A stretch of DNA of 11,973 nucleotides from JAYUHK01 sp043767025 (GTDB lineage: Bacteria; Bacteroidota; Bacteroidia; Chitinophagales; Saprospiraceae). Below the pieces are notes generated by a model. The model was not told where the DNA came from. It saw nothing but the letters and a program-made list of their open reading frames with translations, and did no database searches. Location of the stretch: the NCBI GenBank assembly GCA_043767025.1, contig JAYUHK010000198.1:1-11973 (forward strand), written 5' to 3'. Shown piece by piece: positions 6,873 through 11,973 of the stretch (positions are counted from its first letter, which is position 1; each line of letters opens with the position of its first letter). Position numbers and translations under genes: made by a program.

Positions 6873-8255
6873 ATGAAAGCAAAATTATTAGTTTTATCAA
6901 TTTTTCTATTCGCCACAAAAATGAATGCACAATATGGCGTTTATTACATCGGTCACAGCCTTATCAACCTCAATACGCCGTTTATCGTCAAAGAATTGAG
7001 GTTGGCGGCTGGACAAACTTGCGTTTATCGGACTCACATCAACATCGGTGCGTCCCTGAAAACACAGTGGGGAAATCCGCCTTATGTCAATCCAAACCCT
7101 ATTTGGGACCCAATATTGGGCATGGACGTAGAACACGCCACAGATTTTACGGTTTCGTTGGCTCCGGGCGCGACTCCGACTATTCATCGAAATATCATCA
7201 CAGAAAGCGTGCCTTTATTAGATAATCCAATAGATACTACTGCCAAATATGGAAAATTGTTTCATAATTTGGCAAAAGGACATGGTGCCAGCATCAAAAA
7301 CTATATGATGTCCACTTGGGAGCCAGTCAGCACAGGCGGCGGAGCTTGGGCGGCTTGGAGAACCTCCGTCAATATTTTGCGCCCCAACTGGGAGCAACGG
7401 GTTGATGCCATCAACACTCCGAGTACCTCCAACAATATGTACATCGTCCCTGCGGGATTGGCGTTGGCAGCTTTGTACGACACACTCCAACTCCATGCTA
7501 TCGGACCGCTCACTCAAATTAGTCAAATATTTGGCGATAATATTCACATGAATCGTGATGGCGATTATTTCGTAGCTTGCGTAATATACGCAACTATTTA
7601 CCTCCAAAGTCCCGAAGGACTTCCTGCGGTAAAAGCTGGTCCATATACTGGCAATACTGCTATCGACAATGCTGCGGTCAGAACTAAACTTCAACAAATT
7701 GCTTGGAGTGTGGTGCAGTCTTACCCTCGCTCTGGCTACCAATCGCCACTGGCTGCGAGCGATTTAGATTGTTTTTCGGCAGAAAATAAGAGTGATGCAG
7801 TCGAAATTAAATTTTGTTTAGCCCCCAACGCCCACAATCAAGACGTAACGATAGAAAAAAGCAAAAACGGACTGGATTTTGAACCCATCGCAGCTTTCAA
7901 AAACGTCAATAGAGGAATATTCAGCCATTTAGACAAAGATAATTTGGAGGGCGGAACGCTGTATTACAGATTGTACTTCAAGGAAAAAAATGCGGTCGGC
8001 GAATACTCAAAAATAATCTCCGTCGAATACAGCAATCAAAGAAATATCGTCAGTCCCAACCCCGCCAAAGACTTCTTAAATATCAAATTAGCTGTAGTAG
8101 AAAACAATGGTAAAATACTGATTTACAACACTTTACAACAGTTAGTTCTGCAAATACCTTATCAAGAACAAATAGATATTTCCGCCTTGCCGAGTGGAAT
8201 GTATATCGTAAAAGATGGAAAAAATACTTGTGTAGGAAAATTCGTCAAAGAGTAA
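6873..8255 (+). CDS. Secreted SGNH-like hydrolase with T9SS C-terminal domain
   Basis: A 460-aa exported protein with a Sec signal peptide (1-19, cleavage after MNA before Q20). The region 21-285 has SGNH/GDSL features. The nucleophile block is YYIGHSLIN (24-32), with S29 in a GHS rather than GDS setting. A middle block has NIITESVPL (107-115). The C-terminal block GDNIHMNRDGDYFVA (221-235) supplies the D222-x-x-H225 pair. The run from IHMN to YLQSPEGLP is typical of a little-studied SGNH group, not of characterised lipases. Residues 300-385 resemble the FnIII-like module of the GH44 protein (VTIEKSKNGLDFEPI; YYRLYFKEKN). The last 70 residues, beginning NIVSPNPAKDF, form a type IX sorting domain. 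SGNH enzymes include carbohydrate esterases, and the divergent GH44 neighbour makes polysaccharide deacylation the best guess, though the substrate is unproven. The ATG at 6873 gives a complete signal peptide. Confidence 0.82.
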   Translation: MKAKLLVLSIFLFATKMNAQYGVYYIGHSLINLNTPFIVKELRLAAGQTCVYRTHINIGASLKTQWGNPPYVNPNPIWDPILGMDVEHATDFTVSLAPGATPTIHRNIITESVPLLDNPIDTTAKYGKLFHNLAKGHGASIKNYMMSTWEPVSTGGGAWAAWRTSVNILRPNWEQRVDAINTPSTSNNMYIVPAGLALAALYDTLQLHAIGPLTQISQIFGDNIHMNRDGDYFVACVIYATIYLQSPEGLPAVKAGPYTGNTAIDNAAVRTKLQQIAWSVVQSYPRSGYQSPLAASDLDCFSAENKSDAVEIKFCLAPNAHNQDVTIEKSKNGLDFEPIAAFKNVNRGIFSHLDKDNLEGGTLYYRLYFKEKNAVGEYSKIISVEYSNQRNIVSPNPAKDFLNIKLAVVENNGKILIYNTLQQLVLQIPYQEQIDISALPSGMYIVKDGKNTCVGKFVKE

Positions 8256-8287
8256 AACATAAAAAATCGGATTATAAAAAAGTGTAA

Positions 8288-8351
8288 AACGCTGACAAGG
8301 AACGCACCAAAAAGGAACGCACCAAAATAACCTTGTCGGCGTTACAGCGTT
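8288..8351 (+). terminator. Inverted repeat after the SGNH gene with tandem 15-bp duplication in its loop
   Basis: AACGCTGACAAGG (8288-8300) pairs with CCTTGTCGGCGTT (8331-8343), 13 bp including one G-U pair. The loop contains most of a 15-bp tandem duplication, GGAACGCACCAAAAA at 8299-8313 and GGAACGCACCAAAAT at 8314-8328. A second, shorter partner for the left arm, CAGCGTT, lies at 8345-8351. It begins 33 bp after the SGNH stop and could end that transcript, but no T-tract follows. It may instead be a dispersed intergenic element. Confidence 0.5.
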
Positions 8352-8398
8352 AAAATTCTGAAATTTATATCCCCAAAAAAGGTATCAACTTTTAGGCG

Positions 8399-8406
8399 TA
8401 CATTTG
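8399..8406 (+). promoter_or_regulatory. Candidate -7 element TACATTTG for nadE
   Basis: TAnnTTTG match 59 bp before the nadE ATG and downstream of the hairpin at 8288-8351, as expected for an independent unit. No clear -33 box was recognised. Confidence 0.42.
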
Positions 8407-8464
8407 TGTTTTACATTGCTATTGTACTGGAAACAGTTCTTTTGTCACAAATGTTTGATTTTTT

Positions 8465-10114
8465 ATGAAAATTACGCTTGCTCAACTCAATTACCACATC
8501 GGTAATTTTGAAGGCAACCTGACTAAAATGTTAGATGCCGTCCGCCGCGCCAAAGCCGACGGAGCGGATATTATTTGCTTCGGCGAACTCGCTACTTGCG
8601 GCTATCCGCCGCGTGATTTTTTGGAGTTCGACGACTTCATTCATCTCTGCGAACAGTCGATAGTCACGCTCACTCGCGCTGCTGCCGGCATCGCCATCGT
8701 AGTCGGTTCGCCCACTCGCAACCCCGTGAAAGCGGGCAAAGATTTGTACAACTCCGCCTATTTTTTGGCGGAGCAAAAAGTGCTTCAAGTCCAGCACAAA
8801 TCACTGCTGCCGACTTATGATATTTTTGACGAATACCGTTATTTTGAACCCGCAAAAGAGTTCAAAGTAGTGACGTGGGAAGGAAAAAAAATCGCCCTTA
8901 CCGTCTGCGAAGACATCTGGGACGTGGGGACAGAAAACCCGCTTTACACTGTTTGTCCGCTCGACGAAATGCGGGCGCAAAAGCCTGACTTTATTCTTAA
9001 TTTGTCCGCTTCGCCTTTCGCTTACGACCAAGCTGCGAAGCGAATCCACGTCGTCCAAGCCAACGCAATGCGCTACGGTGTTCCGTTATTTTATGTCAAT
9101 CATGTTGGTGCGCAGACGGATATTATTTTTGATGGCGGCTCTATTGTCATGTCACAAAATGGTGTTTTATTTGATGAAATGCCGTATTTTGAGGAATGTC
9201 TAAAAACGTACGAATTGCAGTCTGTTTGTGAAGAACTCCCAAACCCAAAAGAGCATCGAGAGCAAAAAAAGGAAAAAATTTCGCTGATTCACGATGCGAT
9301 TGTGATAGGTATTCGGGATTATTTTACAAAATTAGGCTTCAAAAAAGCAATTTTGGGCTTGTCGGGCGGCATTGATTCTGCGCTGACGGCGGCGTTGGCG
9401 GTGCGCGCTTTAGGCTCAAAAAACGTGCGTGGACTGCTCATGCCGTCCCAATATTCGTCCGACGGCTCCGTGAATGACGCGCGAGCATTGGCAGAAAATC
9501 TTGGTATTCAGTACGATTTAATTTCGATTCAGAAGATGTATGATGCGTATGAAACGGCTCTTGCACCACATTTTTTTGGCTTCACACCCAACGTGACCGA
9601 AGAAAATTTGCAAGCCCGCATTCGCGGAATGTTGGTCATGGCAATGAGCAATAAATTTGGTTGCATTTTGCTAAATACCAGCAATAAAAGCGAAATGGCA
9701 GTCGGATACGGTACTTTATACGGCGATATGTGCGGCGGCATCGCTGTTTTGGGCGATATTTACAAGACCGAAATATACCAACTTTCAGAATACATCAACA
9801 AAGACGGCATCGTAATCCCCGAAAATAGTATCCACAAAGCACCGTCGGCGGAGCTGCGCCCTGACCAAAAAGATTCGGACAGCCTGCCCGAATACGATAT
9901 TTTAGATAAAATTTTATTTCAATACATCGAAAAACGGCAAGGTCCGAAAGAAATCATCGCTATGGGCTTCGAGGAGGCGACCGTCCGCCGCACACTTCGC
10001 CTCGTCAATATCAACGAGTTCAAACGCGAACAGACCGCGCCAGTGCTGCGAGTTTCGCCCAAAGCATTCGGTATGGGAAGGCGGATGCCAATAGTTGGGA
10101 AGTATTTAGGCTAA
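8465..10114 (+). CDS. nadE: Glutamine-dependent NAD+ synthetase
   Basis: Two-domain cytosolic enzyme (549 aa) for the last step of NAD+ synthesis: nicotinate adenine dinucleotide is adenylated with ATP and amidated with ammonia released from glutamine. The N-terminal nitrilase-type glutaminase (1-260) carries the triad E41 in FGELATCGYPP, K112 in QHKSLLP, and C148 in TVCEDIWD. The C-terminal synthetase domain (275-549) has the ATP-pyrophosphatase P-loop LGLSGGIDSALTAALA (298-312) with SGGxDS. It also has NTSNKSEMAVGYGTLYGD (404-421), GDIYKTEIYQL (430-440) and KAPSAELRPDQKDSDSLPEYD (458-478). The length matches the shorter class of glutamine-dependent enzymes; ammonia-only NadE is about half this size. 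The ATG at 8465 starts directly with the first strand (MKITLAQLNYHIG). The gene has its own promoter and is followed after 60 bp by a Wzz-type gene with a separate promoter, so no operon is implied. Confidence 0.96.
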   Translation: MKITLAQLNYHIGNFEGNLTKMLDAVRRAKADGADIICFGELATCGYPPRDFLEFDDFIHLCEQSIVTLTRAAAGIAIVVGSPTRNPVKAGKDLYNSAYFLAEQKVLQVQHKSLLPTYDIFDEYRYFEPAKEFKVVTWEGKKIALTVCEDIWDVGTENPLYTVCPLDEMRAQKPDFILNLSASPFAYDQAAKRIHVVQANAMRYGVPLFYVNHVGAQTDIIFDGGSIVMSQNGVLFDEMPYFEECLKTYELQSVCEELPNPKEHREQKKEKISLIHDAIVIGIRDYFTKLGFKKAILGLSGGIDSALTAALAVRALGSKNVRGLLMPSQYSSDGSVNDARALAENLGIQYDLISIQKMYDAYETALAPHFFGFTPNVTEENLQARIRGMLVMAMSNKFGCILLNTSNKSEMAVGYGTLYGDMCGGIAVLGDIYKTEIYQLSEYINKDGIVIPENSIHKAPSAELRPDQKDSDSLPEYDILDKILFQYIEKRQGPKEIIAMGFEEATVRRTLRLVNINEFKREQTAPVLRVSPKAFGMGRRMPIVGKYLG

Positions 10115-10140
10115 AATAAGAAAAAAAGTCTAAAAATTCA

Positions 10141-10148
10141 TACCTTTG
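10141..10148 (+). promoter_or_regulatory. Promoter -7 element TACCTTTG for the Wzz-type gene
   Basis: Strong TAnnTTTG match in the context AAAAATTCATACCTTTGCG, differing at one base from the 19-bp context of the ABC-F promoter. No -33 TTG is visible at the normal spacing. The predicted leader is about 20 nt, and the element sits 27 bp after the nadE stop. Confidence 0.6.
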
Positions 10149-10174
10149 CGGTTGATAAATGCGATTGATAGTTC

Positions 10175-11323
10175 ATGGAAAATAAGGAAAATCTTTTAGG
10201 CGTACTTCAAACCGTTTTTCGGTGGCGAAAAAGTATTCTGCGCGTGTGTGCCATAGCCGCCGTTGGGAGCATAGTGATTAGTCTATTTATGCCCAATTAC
10301 TACAAATCTACCACAATTTTTTATGCCGCCAGCCCCGATTTATTCAAGCCCGAAAAAATGTTCGGCAACTCTACCAAAGACATGGAATACTACGGTACGG
10401 CAGTCGATATTGACCGCATTCTGACCATCGCAGAGTCCAACGAATTAGTAGAGTCTATCGTCAAAGAATTCAATCTTTACCAGCACTATGGCATAGACTC
10501 TACGAGCGAAAAGGCTTCTTTCAAGATGCGCGAAGCCTTTCTGAAACTTTACGAAGTGACCAAAACCAAACACGACGCTATCGAAATCACGGTGGAAGAC
10601 AAAGACCGCGAAATAGCTGCGAAAATCACTACCTCCGCCCGCAATAAAGTCAATTTAATGGCGCAACGCCTCATCAAAGACAGCCAAGCCAAAATGCTCC
10701 AAACCTTTCAACGAAACATCGCCGAAAAAGAAAAAAGTATGCTGGTATTGGGCGACAGCCTGTCCAAAACACGCCAAAAATATGGTATTTTTGACAAAAC
10801 AGTCGGCGAATCATTAGCCGCCGCCGCCGCCGATGCCGAAGGAACGGTCACTCGCAACCGCGCTCGACTCGCAGCACTGCAAGCTGCGGCGCAGCAAAGC
10901 CCCAAATTACGGGACTCTATCGCTATCATCAAAGCCAGTATTCGCGGAGCAGAACAACAACTTATCAGCCTTACCTCCGACACGAGCAAGGCGAGTTTTA
11001 GCCTTCGCCGCTTCAATGCAGGCATCGCCGAAGTAGGTATTTTGGAAAAAATATACGATGAGTCAGGCAACCATTTGAGCTACGACAAGGAGCGACTCAA
11101 CCAAATCAACGCTGCCTATACGTCCGAAATATCGGCGATTCACCTCATCGAAGAAGCTCGCGTACCCGTCGTAAAATCCCGTCCAGCACGGACTTTATTG
11201 GTGCTTTCGGCGGTATTGGTCGCTTTTATTTTCAGCGTCATCAGCTTACTGCTCCTCGAAAACTACCGCGAAGTTAATTGGGACGACGTGTTTGACAAAA
11301 AAAATGCGCCCAGCAAACCGTAA
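10175..11323 (+). CDS. Wzz-type chain-length determinant / polysaccharide co-polymerase
   Basis: A 382-aa inner-membrane protein of the Wzz/polysaccharide co-polymerase kind, with a large periplasmic part between two membrane helices. TM1 lies at about 21-39 (after FRWRKSI) and TM2 at about 340-361. The segment FMPNYYKSTTIFYAA (38-52) after TM1 is the typical Wzz entry strand. The ARVPVVKSRPART motif (328-340) before TM2 is the family's proline-containing signature. Long helical, coil-forming stretches fill 145-325, including an alanine run at 215-219 encoded by five GCC repeats (10817-10831). No C-terminal tyrosine-kinase domain or Walker motif is present, so it is the kinase-free form. Such proteins set the length of O-antigen, capsule or exopolysaccharide chains. 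No wza, flippase or glycosyltransferase gene is adjacent in the window, so the polymer is unknown. A DUF-level Wzz relative with another envelope role remains possible. Confidence 0.83.
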   Translation: MENKENLLGVLQTVFRWRKSILRVCAIAAVGSIVISLFMPNYYKSTTIFYAASPDLFKPEKMFGNSTKDMEYYGTAVDIDRILTIAESNELVESIVKEFNLYQHYGIDSTSEKASFKMREAFLKLYEVTKTKHDAIEITVEDKDREIAAKITTSARNKVNLMAQRLIKDSQAKMLQTFQRNIAEKEKSMLVLGDSLSKTRQKYGIFDKTVGESLAAAAADAEGTVTRNRARLAALQAAAQQSPKLRDSIAIIKASIRGAEQQLISLTSDTSKASFSLRRFNAGIAEVGILEKIYDESGNHLSYDKERLNQINAAYTSEISAIHLIEEARVPVVKSRPARTLLVLSAVLVAFIFSVISLLLLENYREVNWDDVFDKKNAPSKP

Positions 11324-11662
11324 AGCCGCTACTTTCTTCCAAGCCAAGCCGCATAATTTTTAAAATTTATTTTGATAAAAATGGCTGTAAGGAATGAAGA
11401 AAAAATAAAGTACTCAATTTTTCCAATCAATTCAATCCATAACAAGGCATTTTTGAGGCGCAACGCAGAGCGTTGAAACGAAAAAATAACGCAGTGATTG
11501 GTTGTAATTTAGCAGAAAAAATAAGTAATTTATTTTAGACACATTCCTAATCAACTTTTAAGTATTCAGAAATTGCAGCACCTCCTTTTTTCCGATTGAG
11601 CCGTTTTTCTACAAGGCACGCCTGAAAAAACAACCCATAGTAAGACCTCTTTTATTATCAAT
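11324..11662. other. Gene-free spacer after the Wzz-type gene
   Basis: No reading frame of note, RNA gene or promoter was recognised in these 339 bp. The only structure seen is a small perfect inverted repeat, CAACGC-AGA-GCGTTG, at 11461-11475. It has no T-tract and is far from the upstream stop codon, so it is not a convincing terminator. Confidence 0.6.
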
Positions 11663-11764
11663 AAGTTCTTACACCTAAATAGATGACATTTAATATTCGA
11701 CATAATTCGTTGATTTTCAATAATTTATGACAACTCAAAATTAAAAACTAAAAACTTATAACTA
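11663..11764 (+). repeat. 102-bp dispersed repeat, copy 3
   Basis: Full-length copy in the same orientation as the two around tatD, with 3 substitutions against copy 2 and 8 against copy 1. It lies about 10.6 kb from copy 2 in gene-free DNA. Sharp and equal end points in all three copies show that the unit is defined, not a drifting AT-rich spacer. Confidence 0.9.
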
Positions 11765-11798
11765 TTAAAATACTTGTGCATAATTACACTCGTTTAAA

Positions 11799-11914
11799 AA
11801 TCCCGAAGGGATTAAATGTTTATAAAAGACAAATGCCCCATATCTGCGACCCCTTCGGGGTCGGACGCGATGTGCCATATATTTTTCTATAAATGTTTGA
11901 TGCCTTTGGCATCA
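11799..11914. repeat. Cluster of three short perfect hairpins
   Basis: Three perfect inverted repeats, each with a 3-nt loop, start at 11799, 11847 and 11898 (spacing 48 and 51 bp). They are AATCCC-GAA-GGGATT (11799-11813), CGACCCC-TTC-GGGGTCG (11847-11863) and TGATGCC-TTT-GGCATCA (11898-11914). They fill the gap between a complete and a half copy of the 102-bp repeat. Similar short palindromes are familiar from Bacteroidota intergenic DNA. Their function is unknown. Confidence 0.75.
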
Positions 11915-11921
11915 GGTTGTA

Positions 11922-11973
11922 ATTTTCAATAATTTATGATGACTCAAAATTAAAAACTAAAAACTTATTACTA
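11922..11973 (+). repeat. Half copy (3' 52 bp) of the 102-bp repeat
   Basis: Matches positions 51-102 of the repeat without gaps, with 2 substitutions against copy 1. The first half is absent and its place is taken by the hairpin cluster. The window ends exactly at the repeat's end, so what follows is not visible. Confidence 0.85.

Noticed and set aside
10817..10831. Five GCC repeats in the Wzz-type gene as a phase-variable tract
   Set aside because: Trinucleotide units keep the frame, so length changes would only alter an alanine run; five units are too few to suggest a switch.
11461..11475. CAACGC-AGA-GCGTTG as terminator of the Wzz-type gene
   Set aside because: It lies 137 bp past the stop, has a stem of only 6 bp, and is followed by A-rich rather than T-rich sequence.
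11799..11973. CRISPR array at the right end
   Set aside because: The three hairpins differ in sequence and the repeated half unit is a dispersed element; there are no identical repeats with unique spacers and no cas gene.

Overview
The window comes from a member of the Bacteroidota. Two exported proteins end in C-terminal domains of the type IX secretion (T9SS) kind, each with an SPNP motif. Several genes are preceded by the Bacteroidota -7 element TAnnTTTG, Shine-Dalgarno sequences are absent, and AT-rich spacers separate moderately GC-rich genes. An environmental polysaccharide degrader (Saprospiria, Chitinophagia or Cytophagia type) fits, but the order cannot be fixed from this sequence.

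Layout, left to right: (1) tatD, a metal-dependent DNase, lies between two direct copies of a 102-bp dispersed repeat (39-140 and 971-1072). (2) Two small VOC-fold (glyoxalase/dioxygenase superfamily) genes sit in tandem at 1171-2093. (3) An ABC-F ATPase of the YbiT/YkpA type (2360-3982) has a strikingly asymmetric pair of ATP sites. (4) Facing it is a secreted GH44 glycoside hydrolase on the minus strand (4146-6443), with a hairpin-plus-U-tract terminator between the two genes. (5) Divergent from GH44 is a secreted SGNH-type hydrolase (6873-8255). The two share a 429-bp intergenic region with phased TTATAC-like repeats pointing at each promoter. (6) nadE, glutamine-dependent NAD+ synthetase (8465-10114). 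(7) A Wzz-type inner-membrane polysaccharide chain-length protein (10175-11323). (8) A gene-free right end of 650 bp with a third full copy of the 102-bp repeat, three short perfect hairpins, and the exact 3' half (52 bp) of a fourth copy that ends at the window edge.

Functionally, the GH44 enzyme and the SGNH hydrolase look like a co-regulated secreted pair. GH44 would cut beta-1,4-glucan or xyloglucan backbones, and the SGNH protein would plausibly remove ester groups. Both would be exported by Sec and then by T9SS. The other genes are housekeeping or single-gene units with their own promoters. No mobile-element gene, CRISPR array, rRNA or tRNA was seen. The least explained features are the 102-bp repeat family with its composite right-end array, and the phased operator-like repeats between the two secreted hydrolases.
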